Assembly (NCBI GenBank): GCA_002708995.1
Contig: PAPT01000011.1
Coordinates: forward strand, 1 to 64,000
Direction of reading: 5' to 3'
Origin: Geminicoccus sp.
GTDB taxonomy: Bacteria; Pseudomonadota; Alphaproteobacteria; UBA7985
DNA: 64,000 nt
The position numbers were made by a program, and so were the translations under genes. The notes beneath the pieces are model-generated. The model was not told the origin of the DNA. It searched no databases and saw nothing but the letters and a program-made list of their open reading frames with translations. This document shows, one piece after another, positions 8,576 to 17,423 of the stretch; the first letter of the stretch is position 1; the number at the start of each line of letters is the position of its first letter.

Positions 8576-10894
8576 TCAGCCTGCGCTGAGCGCGCGCTGG
8601 CGGTGGATCGCCCGCAGCACTTCTTCGGCCGTTGCCGGTGCGTGCAGCTCCGGCCAGTGCTCTGCGGGGCCAAAGCTCGAAACCGCATGTGCCAGCGCCG
8701 AATGCACCGATATCGCAAGCATGAAGGGCGGCTCACCCACGGCCTTGGAGCGGAAGATCGTGTCTTCCTGATTGTCCTGCCCGAACAGGGCAATGCGCAA
8801 ATCGTCGGGACGGTCGCTGGCGCAGGGGATCTTGTAGGTGCTCGGCGCGTGGGTCAGGACCTGCCCTCGGTCGCTGTAGACCAGCTCTTCCATGGTCAGC
8901 CATCCCATGCCCTGAATGAAGCCACCCTCGATCTGACCTTCGTCGATCGCCGGGTTCAGCGACCGGCCCACGTCGTGCAGGATATCGGCACGGACCAGAC
9001 GGTTCGCGCCGGTCAAGCTGTCGATCTCGACTTCGGACACGGCGGCACCATAGGCAAAGTAGAGGAAGGGGCGTCCTTGCCCGGTCTTGGCGTCCCAGTC
9101 GATCTTCGGCGTGCGGTAATACCCCGTTGCCGAAAGCGATACCCGCCCCAGATAAGCCGCCTTGACCACCGCCGTAAAGGGCCAGCGCCGACCGTCGTCG
9201 GCCAGAACTTCACCGCCCTCGAAGCGCAGCGCGCCCTTGATAGACTGGCTCTCGCACCAGAATGCGCTCAGCCGGTCGCGAAGCTCGAGGGCTGCAAGCT
9301 TCGCAGCCCAGCCGTTGAGGTCGGAGCCCGAAGAGGCTGCCGTCGCAGACGTGTTCGGCACTTTGTCGGTGCGGGTGGCGGTGATTTGCACCTGCTCAAG
9401 GTCGACGCCGAGCACTTCGGAGACGACTTGAGCAACCTTGATATAGAGGCCCTGACCCATTTCAGTGCCGCCGTGGTTCAGCTGCACCGATCCATCCTTG
9501 TAGATGTGGATCAGCGCCCCGGCCTGGTTCAGGAACGAGGTGGTGAAGGAAATCCCGAAGCGCACCGGGGTCAGCGCCAGACCCCGGCGGATGGGCGAGC
9601 GCCCAGCGTTGGCATTGGCCTCGATAATCGCAGCGCGGCGCGTGCGGTAGTCGGCTGTTTCCGCGAGCTGGGTCATCAGCTCGGGCAGGATGTTGTCTTC
9701 AACCCGCATGCCGTAGGGGGTGATGCCGCGCTCATTCTCCCCGTAGAGATTGGCCAGACGCACGTCCAGCGGATCGCGCAGCACCGCCGCTGCGACCCGG
9801 TCCATGACCCGTTCGGCCAGCATCATGCCCTGCGGCCCGCCAAAGCCGCGGAAGGCGGTGTTCGACACGGTATCGGTCTTTGAGCGAAGCGAAGTCAGCT
9901 CAAGGCTGGGGTAGAAATAGGCGTTGTCGGCGTGAAACATGGCGCGGTCGTTGATCGACCGGCTCAGGTCGTGACCATAGCCACAGCGGCTGGCCATGGT
10001 GCCTTCAACGCAGGTGACCCGGCCGGCGTGGTCGAAGCCGACAGCGTAGTCGATGCGGAAGTCGTGGCGCTTGCCGGTCAGCACGAAGTCGTCGTCCCGG
10101 TCGAGACGGAAGCGGACCGGGCGTCCGGTGCGCTGCACCCCCAGCGCTGCGATGACGGCCAGCGGGGCCGCCTGGGTTTCCTTGCCGCCAAAGGCGCCAC
10201 CCATGCGGCGGACTTCGATTGTGATTTCAGCCGCGCTGATCGCCAGCGCCGCGGCGGCAAGGTCCTGAATCTCCGAGGGGTGCTGGGTGGAGGAGATGAC
10301 GTGGATACCATCCAGACCGGGCAGGGCGAGGCAGCCCTGTCCTTCGAGATAGAAGTGCTCCTGCCCACCGATGTAGAATCGACCGCTGCGCTGATCATCC
10401 GCGCCTTCGATTGCTGCGGTCGCGTCGCCGCGCTTGAACACCATGGGGTCGTGCAGGAAGGAGTCGGCCTCGACTGCCTCATCGACCGTGGTCAGCGCAG
10501 GCAGCTCTTCGCTTTCCAGCTTAAACAGGCGCGCGGCTTTGCGGGCCTCGATCCGGGTTTCTGCGAGCACACAGAACAGCGCCTGCCCGGGGAACAGGAT
10601 CTCGTCCTTGGCCAGCAGTGGTTCATCATGGATCACCGGACCGGCGTTGTTCTCCCCCGGGATATCGCCAGCGGTGATCACGTCGACCACGCCCGGCGCG
10701 GCGTGGACGTCATCGAGGTCCAGCGCCGTGATCTTCGCGCGTCCTACCGGCGCCAGCCCGAAGCAAGCGTGGAGCGTGCCGGAGGGCGCCTGAACATCGT
10801 CGACATACAGCGCAGAACCGGCGACGTGCTGCGGGCCGCTGTCGTGTGGACGGGGGCGGTTCACCTCGCGCGTGGTCAGGGGCGTCTGGCTCAT
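8576..10894 (-). CDS. xdhB: Xanthine dehydrogenase molybdopterin-binding subunit
   Basis: Large catalytic subunit that oxidises hypoxanthine and xanthine to urate at a sulfurated molybdenum centre. It has 772 residues. Features are GRFYIGGQEHFYLEGQG, STQHPSEIQD, MGGAFGGKET, FRGFGGPQGMM and, near the C-terminus, KAVGEPPFML with the expected catalytic glutamate. Its ATG overlaps the xdhA stop by 4 nt. The two-subunit arrangement (FeS/FAD chain plus Mo chain) is the usual proteobacterial XdhAB type. Confidence 0.95.
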   Translation of the reverse strand: MSQTPLTTREVNRPRPHDSGPQHVAGSALYVDDVQAPSGTLHACFGLAPVGRAKITALDLDDVHAAPGVVDVITAGDIPGENNAGPVIHDEPLLAKDEILFPGQALFCVLAETRIEARKAARLFKLESEELPALTTVDEAVEADSFLHDPMVFKRGDATAAIEGADDQRSGRFYIGGQEHFYLEGQGCLALPGLDGIHVISSTQHPSEIQDLAAAALAISAAEITIEVRRMGGAFGGKETQAAPLAVIAALGVQRTGRPVRFRLDRDDDFVLTGKRHDFRIDYAVGFDHAGRVTCVEGTMASRCGYGHDLSRSINDRAMFHADNAYFYPSLELTSLRSKTDTVSNTAFRGFGGPQGMMLAERVMDRVAAAVLRDPLDVRLANLYGENERGITPYGMRVEDNILPELMTQLAETADYRTRRAAIIEANANAGRSPIRRGLALTPVRFGISFTTSFLNQAGALIHIYKDGSVQLNHGGTEMGQGLYIKVAQVVSEVLGVDLEQVQITATRTDKVPNTSATAASSGSDLNGWAAKLAALELRDRLSAFWCESQSIKGALRFEGGEVLADDGRRWPFTAVVKAAYLGRVSLSATGYYRTPKIDWDAKTGQGRPFLYFAYGAAVSEVEIDSLTGANRLVRADILHDVGRSLNPAIDEGQIEGGFIQGMGWLTMEELVYSDRGQVLTHAPSTYKIPCASDRPDDLRIALFGQDNQEDTIFRSKAVGEPPFMLAISVHSALAHAVSSFGPAEHWPELHAPATAEEVLRAIHRQRALSAG

Positions 10895-12339
10895 GCGGCG
10901 GCGACCTCCCCACTGGCAGCGAGGCTCTGTTCCAGTTCAGCGCGCAGCAGATTGCGGCTGACCTCCATCCGGTACCAAGCCGAGGCGCGCAGGTCGTCAA
11001 TGGGGCTGAAATCCCTGTCCAGCGCAGCGACGGCCTCGTCAATCAGCGCCGGGGTCAGGGCTTGGCCTTCCAGCACGGCCTGTGTGTTTTCGGCCAGCTG
11101 CGGGGTTGCCGCCATACCGCCAAAGCCCAGCCGGACGGCGGTCAGCTGCTCGCCATCGGCCTGCCACGCAAAGACCGCCATGACCGCGCTGATGTCCTGA
11201 TCCCGGCGTTTGGAGACCTTGAGCGCGGCGAACTGAAGGCGCTCGGGCCGGGGCGGGATGAGGATCGCTGTCAGCACTTCGTCACCCGCCAGCTCGGTCT
11301 GCTTGTAGCCCGTGAAGAAGGCCGCCAACGGCACCACACGGCTGCCACGGGTCGAGGCGAGCTCGACTTCAGCGTTGAGCGCGAGGAACAGCGGTGGTCC
11401 ATCGCCGATCGGGCTGGCGTTGACGATATTGCCGCCGATGGTGGCCTGTTGCCGGATCTGCATCGAGGCGAAGCGCTCGAACCAGTCCTGTCCTTCCGGG
11501 ATGACCTTGCTAAGTTTGGGCCAGGCCTGCTCATAGGTCGCCGCTCCGCCGATCACCAGCGTCCCGTCAGGCCGAAAGTCGACGCCCGTCAGCGCGCCCA
11601 CGCGGATGGGAGAGATCAAGTGCGGGAACTCCTGCAGGTTCTTGTTCAGCCACAGCCCCAGCTCAGTGGTCCCGGCGACAATCGTCGCCCCGGGGTGGTC
11701 TTGGCGCAGGCGCAGCAGGGCGTCGAGGGTCACGGGCGCGTCGTAGCGTTCTTCGCCGTGCTCGTAGAACAGGCCGTCGTCGTCTGCGCGCTGGGTGATC
11801 AGCCAGTCCTTGGCCGCGCGGACCTTAGCGCTGAAGGCCGGGTCTTCCGGCGCGACAACGCTGTCGCTGGCAGCCGCAAGGATCGGACCATAGCCCGTGC
11901 AGCGGCAGAGGTTACCGGCGATATAGGTCTCAGCCTGCTCTACCGGCGCACCATCGAGGTGCATGGCGGCCAGCGACATGACAAAGCCGGGGGTACAGAA
12001 CCCGCACTGTGAGCCGTGACGCCTGACCATGGCATCCTGCACGGGGTGCAGGCGGTTCGGCGCCTGCCCAAGGTCTTCAACCGACACCACCCAATGTCCG
12101 TGAACCGCAGGGAGCAGCGTGATGCAGGCGTTGACCGCCCGATAGACAAGGCCATTTTCCGGGCCTTCGACGTGGGCCAGCAGCACGGTGCAAGCGCCGC
12201 AATCGCCCTCGTTGCAGCCTTCTTTGGTGCCTGTGCGGCCGCGGTGCTCACGCAGGAAATCCAGCAGCGTGGTTGCCGGAGAAATCCCCTGCACCCGCAG
12301 CTCTTCGCCGCCGAGGAAAAAGGTGATGGTCTGGCTCAT
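10891..12339 (-). CDS. xdhA: Xanthine dehydrogenase small subunit (2Fe-2S and FAD)
   Basis: Electron-transfer subunit that passes electrons from the Mo centre to NAD. It has 482 residues from the ATG at 12339, five bases after the uraH stop. The N-terminal plant-type ferredoxin has Cys42, 47, 50 and 72 (GCNEGDCGAC). The second 2Fe-2S domain has QCGFCTPGF and NLCRCTGYGPI. The FAD domain follows with IVAGTTELGLWLNK and GGNIVNASPIGDG, then a C-terminal CO-dehydrogenase-flavoprotein-like domain. The longer upstream frame, reaching 12570, reads through uraH and is not coding. Confidence 0.95.
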   Translation of the reverse strand: MSQTITFFLGGEELRVQGISPATTLLDFLREHRGRTGTKEGCNEGDCGACTVLLAHVEGPENGLVYRAVNACITLLPAVHGHWVVSVEDLGQAPNRLHPVQDAMVRRHGSQCGFCTPGFVMSLAAMHLDGAPVEQAETYIAGNLCRCTGYGPILAAASDSVVAPEDPAFSAKVRAAKDWLITQRADDDGLFYEHGEERYDAPVTLDALLRLRQDHPGATIVAGTTELGLWLNKNLQEFPHLISPIRVGALTGVDFRPDGTLVIGGAATYEQAWPKLSKVIPEGQDWFERFASMQIRQQATIGGNIVNASPIGDGPPLFLALNAEVELASTRGSRVVPLAAFFTGYKQTELAGDEVLTAILIPPRPERLQFAALKVSKRRDQDISAVMAVFAWQADGEQLTAVRLGFGGMAATPQLAENTQAVLEGQALTPALIDEAVAALDRDFSPIDDLRASAWYRMEVSRNLLRAELEQSLAASGEVAAA

Positions 12340-12343
12340 CGGC

Positions 12344-12694
12344 TCAGCTGCCCCGGTAGGTCGAATAGCCGTAGGGGCTGAGCAGCAGCGGCACATGATA
12401 CTTCTTGTCCGCATCGAAAACCCGGAAGTCCAGGGGCACTTCGTCGAGGAACAAGTCGGCCGCGGCAAAGCCGTGCTGTGCCTGCAGGTAGTCGCCCGCC
12501 TGGAACAACAGCCGATAGCGACCCACGGCGATGGTCTCAGGGGTGAGTAAGGGCTGCTCGACACGCCCATCGGCGTTGGTCACAGCCTTGATCAGTGAAC
12601 GCGGTGTGTCGTCGAGGGCAAAGAGCTCGAGCGCAAGGCCCTGAGCCGGTAAACCACTCGCCAAATCAAGCACATGGGTTGTTAGCGTCCCCAA
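12344..12694 (-). CDS. uraH: 5-hydroxyisourate hydrolase (transthyretin-like)
   Basis: Second step of uric acid breakdown: it hydrolyses 5-hydroxyisourate to OHCU. It has 116 residues. The start is taken as the TTG at 12694, because GGAGGC at 12701-12706 sits six bases upstream and because the protein then begins GTLTTHVLD, as the family does. An in-frame GTG at 12721 would lie upstream of that ribosome site. Catalytic-site residues are visible in TTHVLD, NADGRV, KKYHVPLLLSPYGYSTYRGS and the diagnostic C-terminal YRGS. It heads the minus-strand operon uraH-xdhA-xdhB-xdhC-guaD. Confidence 0.92.
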   Translation of the reverse strand: MGTLTTHVLDLASGLPAQGLALELFALDDTPRSLIKAVTNADGRVEQPLLTPETIAVGRYRLLFQAGDYLQAQHGFAAADLFLDEVPLDFRVFDADKKYHVPLLLSPYGYSTYRGS

Positions 12695-12823
12695 TTGCAA
12701 GCCTCCGGACTTCGTGTGCACGGGACCATTTCACAGCTCACTTGACGAGGCAAGGCAGACTGTGGCGCTAATGGACGCAACCTAGCCCCAGAGGCAGTAA
12801 TTTCGGCATTGGATTTCCAGAGA

Positions 12824-13741
12824 ATGGCAGGGACCAGAGATTATCCGCGCGACATGGTGGGATACGGCGCACATCCGCCCCACCCACAGTGGCCTGGAAA
12901 CGCGCGGATCGCCGTGCAGTGCGTCGTCAACTATGAGGAGGGCGGGGAGAACAACATCCTCCACGGAGATGAAGCCTCCGAAGCCTTTCTCAGCGAGATC
13001 GTCGGCGCCGATGCCCGCAAGGGCGTGCGCCATATGAACATGGAGAGCATCTACGAGTACGGCTCGCGCGCCGGGTTCTGGCGCCTGCACCGCATGTTCA
13101 CGGACCGCGCGATGCCGGTGACAGTCTTTGGCGTGGCGACAGCGCTGGAAAGAAACCCTGAGGCGGTTGCGGCGATGAAGCAGGCCGGATGGGAAATCGC
13201 CTCCCACGGGCTGAAGTGGATCGAACACCAGTACATGAGCATCGAGCGCGAGCGCCTGCAGATGGAAGAGGCCATGCGCCTGCACGAAACGGCGACGGGC
13301 GAACGCCCACTGGGCTGGTACACGGGCCGTACCTCGGAGAATTCGCGCGAGCTGGCGGCTGAACTCGGCGGGTTTCTCTACAACGCAGACTCCTACGCGG
13401 ACGAACTGCCCTACTGGGAGACAACGGCCCACGGCCCGCAGTTGATCGTGCCCTACACGCTGGACGCCAACGACATGCGCTTTGCGACCAATCAGGGCTT
13501 TAATTCCGGCGATCAGTTCTTCGCCTATCTGCGCGATAGCTTCGACGTGCTCTACGCCGAGGGCGAGACCGCACCGAAGATGATGTCGGTGGGGCTGCAC
13601 TGCCGCTTGGTCGGACGCCCCGGCCGCGCGGCGTCACTAGCCCGCTTCCTCGATTATGTTCAGAGCCATGATGCGGTCTGGGTTGCCACCCGCGCTGATA
13701 TCGCCCGGCACTGGCAGGAACGCTTCCCCTATGAAGCTTGA
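12824..13741 (+). CDS. puuE: Allantoinase PuuE (polysaccharide-deacetylase fold)
   Basis: Metal-independent allantoinase that opens S-allantoin to allantoate. It has 305 residues from the ATG at 12824; a TTG at 12809 is an alternative. The family pattern is plain: DYPRDMVGYGAHPPH, VNYEEGGENNILHGD, EIASHGLKWIEH and GWYTGRTSENSRELAAE. It is divergent from uraH, sharing a short intergenic region, so the two arms of the pathway may be co-regulated. Its end overlaps uraD by 11 nt. Confidence 0.93.
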   Translation: MAGTRDYPRDMVGYGAHPPHPQWPGNARIAVQCVVNYEEGGENNILHGDEASEAFLSEIVGADARKGVRHMNMESIYEYGSRAGFWRLHRMFTDRAMPVTVFGVATALERNPEAVAAMKQAGWEIASHGLKWIEHQYMSIERERLQMEEAMRLHETATGERPLGWYTGRTSENSRELAAELGGFLYNADSYADELPYWETTAHGPQLIVPYTLDANDMRFATNQGFNSGDQFFAYLRDSFDVLYAEGETAPKMMSVGLHCRLVGRPGRAASLARFLDYVQSHDAVWVATRADIARHWQERFPYEA

Positions 13742-14264
13742 GGCTGTGAACGCCCTCGACCGCGCCGCCTTCGTCGACGCCTTCGGGGATATCGCCGAAG
13801 AAAGCCCGTGGGTCGCGGAGAGCGCTGCGGCGCAGGCCCCGTTTCCCAGCCGTGAAGCGCTGATCGTGGCTTTCTGCGCAGCGCTGCAAGGCGCCGAGGA
13901 CGAAGACCGCCTCGCAGTCGTCTGCGCGCACCCGGATCTGGCCGGCAAGCTGGCTGCAGCCGGGCAGCTGGCCGAAGACAGCACACAGGAGCAGGCCTCA
14001 GCTGGGCTTGATCGCCTGACCGATGCCGAGCGGACCGAATTCACCGCCCTGAACGAAAGCTACAAGGTGCGCTTTGGCTTTCCGTTCATTCTGGCGGTCA
14101 AGGGCGCGACCAAGGCGCAGATTCTAGACAGCTTCCGCAACCGCTTGCCCCGGGATCGCAGCGAGGAGTTCAGCGAGGCGATTCGACAGGTCTGCCGAAT
14201 TATGACATTCCGGCTGGAAGACCGCGTTGAAGAGACCACAGAGCAGAGAGGGAAGGGCGGATGA
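13731..14264 (+). CDS. uraD: OHCU decarboxylase
   Basis: 2-oxo-4-hydroxy-4-carboxy-5-ureidoimidazoline decarboxylase, the step after UraH that produces S-allantoin. It has 177 residues from the ATG at 13731, nested in the end of puuE. The catalytic motif AHPDLAGK (His67) is present. The run FTALNESYKVRFGFPFILAVKG and LDSFRNRL complete the family signature. It overlaps the allantoicase ATG by 4 nt. It is a stand-alone protein, not fused to uraH or puuE as in some relatives. Confidence 0.93.
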   Translation: MKLEAVNALDRAAFVDAFGDIAEESPWVAESAAAQAPFPSREALIVAFCAALQGAEDEDRLAVVCAHPDLAGKLAAAGQLAEDSTQEQASAGLDRLTDAERTEFTALNESYKVRFGFPFILAVKGATKAQILDSFRNRLPRDRSEEFSEAIRQVCRIMTFRLEDRVEETTEQRGKGG

Positions 14265-15313
14265 GCCAGGGCTCAACCATAATGCAGGCCGTCAGGGAAG
14301 TGCCGGACTTCGCAGCGCGCTACGCCAACCTCGCCAACGCGCGATTGGGTGCAGCCGTGGTGTCGGTGACTGATGAGTTCTTCGGCGCGCGAGACCGCCT
14401 GATCCGCATCGAGGAGCCGAGCTTCGACCCCGACCTCTACGACGATCACGGCAAGTACATGGATGGGTGGGAGAGCCGCCGCCGCCGCGACGGCGGCAAC
14501 GATCACGCCATCATCCGGTTGGGTGGGGCGACCATCGTCCGCGCCGTCAACATCGATACGGCCTTCTTCACCGGCAACTTCCCCCACGCGGCCAGCCTGC
14601 AGGGGGCTTATCATACGGGCGAGGGGCTTCCGGCAGACAGTGACTACCGTCCGCTGGTCGCCATGAGCCGACTGGGGGCCGACGCCGCCCACTGGTTCGA
14701 GGTCGCGGATGATCAGCCGGTGACCCACCTGCGGCTGGACATGTATCCCGATGGCGGGATTGCCCGCCTGCGGGTGCACGGCATTCCGGTTTCCGCACCG
14801 GGTACTGCCAGCGGGTTTGCGAGCGAGGAACTGTCGTCGATCCTCCGGGGCGGGCGCATCCTCGGTTACAACGACAGCCACTATGGCAATCCCGAAGTGA
14901 TCCTGTACCCCGATAAGGGGCTGGACATGGGCGATGGCTGGGAGACCCGCCGCCGCCGCGCGCCGGGTTTCGACTGGATCATCGTGGCGCTGGGCCAGAC
15001 CGGGACGCTCGACAGCGTGCTGGTCGACACGGCCCATTATAAGGGCAACTTCCCGGCAAGCTGTTCGATGAACGGCCGCCTGCTGGAAGGTGCTGATTTG
15101 GCATTACTCGACAATCCCGATGCGCTCAAAGCCGACAGCCAGTTCTGGCCTGAAATCCTGCCCTCACAGCCCCTGAGCGCCGATGCAGAGCACAGCTTTG
15201 ACGCCAGTCAGCTCAGCGGCGCCGGGCCGGTGTCCGTGGTCCGCTTCAACATCGTCCCTGACGGCGGTATCTCACGGCTGAAGCTGTTCGGAAAGGCGGT
15301 CAGCGCAGGCTGA
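14261..15313 (+). CDS. alc: Allantoicase
   Basis: Hydrolyses allantoate to ureidoglycolate and urea. It has 350 residues made of two similar jelly-roll halves, seen as the repeated phrases KYMDGWESRRRR and MGDGWETRRRRAPG, and again NIDTAFFTGNFPHAAS and LVDTAHYKGNFPASCS. This duplication is normal for the family. ATGA overlap with uraD implies one transcript puuE-uraD-alc. It converges on allA, which handles its product. Confidence 0.94.
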   Translation: MSQGSTIMQAVREVPDFAARYANLANARLGAAVVSVTDEFFGARDRLIRIEEPSFDPDLYDDHGKYMDGWESRRRRDGGNDHAIIRLGGATIVRAVNIDTAFFTGNFPHAASLQGAYHTGEGLPADSDYRPLVAMSRLGADAAHWFEVADDQPVTHLRLDMYPDGGIARLRVHGIPVSAPGTASGFASEELSSILRGGRILGYNDSHYGNPEVILYPDKGLDMGDGWETRRRRAPGFDWIIVALGQTGTLDSVLVDTAHYKGNFPASCSMNGRLLEGADLALLDNPDALKADSQFWPEILPSQPLSADAEHSFDASQLSGAGPVSVVRFNIVPDGGISRLKLFGKAVSAG

Positions 15314-15327
15314 TAGAAGCGACTGGT

Positions 15328-15837
15328 TCAGACATCGAGCCAGATCGGACCGACTTCGTCGGCAAAGGTGAATTCTTCGAGATTGCTGGCCGGATCGGCG
15401 CGGTCGACCACCAGAAACGTCTGACTGCCTTCGATCACGATGTTGGGATGGTGCCAGACACCGGCGTGGAAATTCACGCCCTGACCCGCGCTGACACGAA
15501 AGGCCCGCATCGTCTCCAGGTCCGGCGCCTGTTCGCCCTCGGCCACGACGATCAGAAAATCCCGTGCTCCGCTGTCCCCAATGGGGATGAAAGCCTGAGA
15601 GCCTTGCGGGTGGCGCTCAAGCATGCGGATTTGCAGCGGATAGCCGAAACTGCGTGTTTCAAATATCGACAGGATCGGGCTGTTGCCCTCGGCCTGAACC
15701 GGCGAAAGCGCATGATAGCGCTGGGTGAAGCCATCATTGATCGGGAAGTGCTGCGCGTCCGCCCGGCGGGTATCGATCACATCGCCAAAGCGCGCGAAAG
15801 CACTTTGTTTGAGCGGTTCGATGGTCAGTCGTTTCAT
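15328..15837 (-). CDS. allA: Ureidoglycolate lyase
   Basis: Splits ureidoglycolate into glyoxylate and urea, the last step of the pathway here. It has 169 residues of the cupin-type AllA family. Recognisable pieces are EPLKQSAFARFGDVID near the N-terminus, SIFETRSFGYPLQIRMLERH, HPQGSQAFIPIG, GVNFHAGVWHHPN and FLVVDRA. It lies convergent with alc, with 14 nt between the stops. No downstream glyoxylate-using gene or urease is in the window. Confidence 0.92.
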   Translation of the reverse strand: MKRLTIEPLKQSAFARFGDVIDTRRADAQHFPINDGFTQRYHALSPVQAEGNSPILSIFETRSFGYPLQIRMLERHPQGSQAFIPIGDSGARDFLIVVAEGEQAPDLETMRAFRVSAGQGVNFHAGVWHHPNIVIEGSQTFLVVDRADPASNLEEFTFADEVGPIWLDV

Positions 15838-15963
15838 GCCTCTGGTCCTGCCAACACGCCTTGTTCTTGCCGCAGCTTAGCGAAAAAACGCCACCGCGTC
15901 GCGATGGGAAAAGCTGCGCGGTGCTGATCGCTGTGAATGGCGGAAAGTCGGGAGGAGGCGCGC

Positions 15964-16770
15964 ATGCAGGCCAGCGAAATCAGAGACAACTACGACCGCG
16001 ATGGCTACATCGCCCCGCTGCGTTTGTTCAGCGAGGACGAGGCGCAGGCCCACCGCGCGATCATGGAGCAAACCGAGGCCGAGCACGGCAAGCTGCACTA
16101 TAAATACAAGATGCACTCAGTGCTGCGCTCACCGTGGAAGATCGCAACCAACCCCGTCCTGCTGGATGCGGTCGAGGCGATCCTGGGTCCCAACATCCTG
16201 CTCTACAACACCTGCTATATCGTCAAGGAAGCCGGCGCGACCTCCCACGTCAGCTGGCATCAGGATCTGACCTATTGGGGCCTGAGCAACGCCAACCAAG
16301 TGTCGGCGTGGGTCGCGCTTTCCCCCGCGACCGGAGAAAGCGGCTGCATGCGGATGCTGCCCGGCTCGCACAAGACCGGCCGCTATGAGCACGAAAAGAC
16401 CGACGACCCTGACAACGTGCTCGCCTTCGGCCAGACGGTGCAGGGGGTCGATGAGGGCGCTGCGCGGCTGGCGCCTTTGCGCCCCGGTGAGGCCAGCCTG
16501 CACCACGGCTGGACCTTGCACGCCTCCATGCCGAACCATTCCAGCGACCGCCGCATCGGGGTCAACATCCAGTTCGTCTCCACGGACGTGAGGCAGGTCA
16601 AGCACGACGAAGACAGCGCCATTTTGGTGCGGGGGGTCGACGACTTCTGCCATTTCAAGGTCGACGCACCCGCCCTGCGGGACATGCACCCCGACGATCT
16701 GGCGCGACGCGATCAGTTGGATGCCCGGATCAACGATATCTATGCAGTGATGGAAGCGCCCCGACCTTGA
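15964..16770 (+). CDS. Phytanoyl-CoA dioxygenase (PhyH) family protein
   Basis: Fe(II)/2-oxoglutarate-dependent oxygenase of 268 residues. The ATG at 15964 is preceded by GGAGGAGG, which decides the start over an in-frame ATG at 15937. The metal triad is visible as His99-x-Asp101 in SWHQDLTYWG and a distal His186 in LHASMPN, with Arg196 or 197 for 2-oxoglutarate. CMRMLPGSHK is typical of PhyH proteins acting on small molecules. It is divergent from allA and might share regulation with purine breakdown, but the substrate is unknown. Confidence 0.82.
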   Translation: MQASEIRDNYDRDGYIAPLRLFSEDEAQAHRAIMEQTEAEHGKLHYKYKMHSVLRSPWKIATNPVLLDAVEAILGPNILLYNTCYIVKEAGATSHVSWHQDLTYWGLSNANQVSAWVALSPATGESGCMRMLPGSHKTGRYEHEKTDDPDNVLAFGQTVQGVDEGAARLAPLRPGEASLHHGWTLHASMPNHSSDRRIGVNIQFVSTDVRQVKHDEDSAILVRGVDDFCHFKVDAPALRDMHPDDLARRDQLDARINDIYAVMEAPRP

Positions 16771-16799
16771 GGCGGCGGCCAGCCTGAGCCGTCTGCTGG

Positions 16800-17261
16800 C
16801 TAGACGTGACCATGGTCGAAGCCGAAGGTCATGAAGGCGTTGAGGCCAAGCAGCACCACGGACGCGATGAACAACCAGCGACCGGTATTCGAGCGCTGCT
16901 CGCAGTCGTCCTCGTGGTCGCAATGTGGCTGCAGGTCCAGCGCTTCGGCATGGTGATGGTCGTCACAGTCGTGGTGGCTGTGGTGGGCGTGAGACGCGTG
17001 CCGACGGCTGTTGAAGTGCATCAGCGCCGACACCCCGACCATGGCAACGGCCAGCGAGAAGATCATGATTTCGTTTTTGTGAAACCAGGACTCGAAGCCG
17101 AACGGAAGCAACGTAAGCCCCGTAAGCCCGCCCAGCGCTGCAAAATTCACGATCAGCGGCAGCCCGCAGCAGAACGCGTGGACCAGCAGACTGGACACCT
17201 GGAGGCCGACGGTGGTCCGCTCCATCAGAGTGTTTGGCTTATCGTCTGGCTGAAGTGTCAT
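16800..17261 (-). CDS. MerC-like membrane protein with His-rich loop
   Basis: 153 residues. Two hydrophobic helices (about 17-75, including HAFCCGLPLIVNFAALGG) are followed by a third near residues 66-82, a strongly His/Asp/Cys-rich loop (about 86-118), and a C-terminal helix ending FDHGHV. The CCGLP motif in a membrane helix is like MerC-domain proteins. The His-rich loop suggests binding of a soft or transition metal such as zinc, nickel or mercury. No mer, zur or metal-efflux genes are adjacent, so a transport role is inference only. Confidence 0.6.
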   Translation of the reverse strand: MTLQPDDKPNTLMERTTVGLQVSSLLVHAFCCGLPLIVNFAALGGLTGLTLLPFGFESWFHKNEIMIFSLAVAMVGVSALMHFNSRRHASHAHHSHHDCDDHHHAEALDLQPHCDHEDDCEQRSNTGRWLFIASVVLLGLNAFMTFGFDHGHV

Positions 17262-17423
17262 GGGTCTCGCTCATGGTCTGGCGTTAAAGATACGGTAAGT
17301 CAGCCGCGGCGCAAGGGCGCAGGCTTGCGCACCTACCCACTGGTAGCACGAAAGGCGTCTCATTTTGACAGAGAAGACAAACTGCGGCTTGCTGCGCGGG
17401 CGCGGAAAACCGGGGAGCTGCCC

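Noticed and set aside
7757-9883. 708-codon plus-strand frame
   Set aside because: Lies opposite xdhC and xdhB, which have full family motifs; it is a high-GC shadow frame.
12340-12570. N-terminal extension of xdhA
   Set aside because: Runs through uraH out of frame; the ferredoxin domain starts at the ATG at 12339.
16806-17423. N-terminal extension of the enolase-superfamily gene
   Set aside because: It is antisense to the MerC-like gene; the enolase domain begins after the GTG at 17424 with its own ribosome site.
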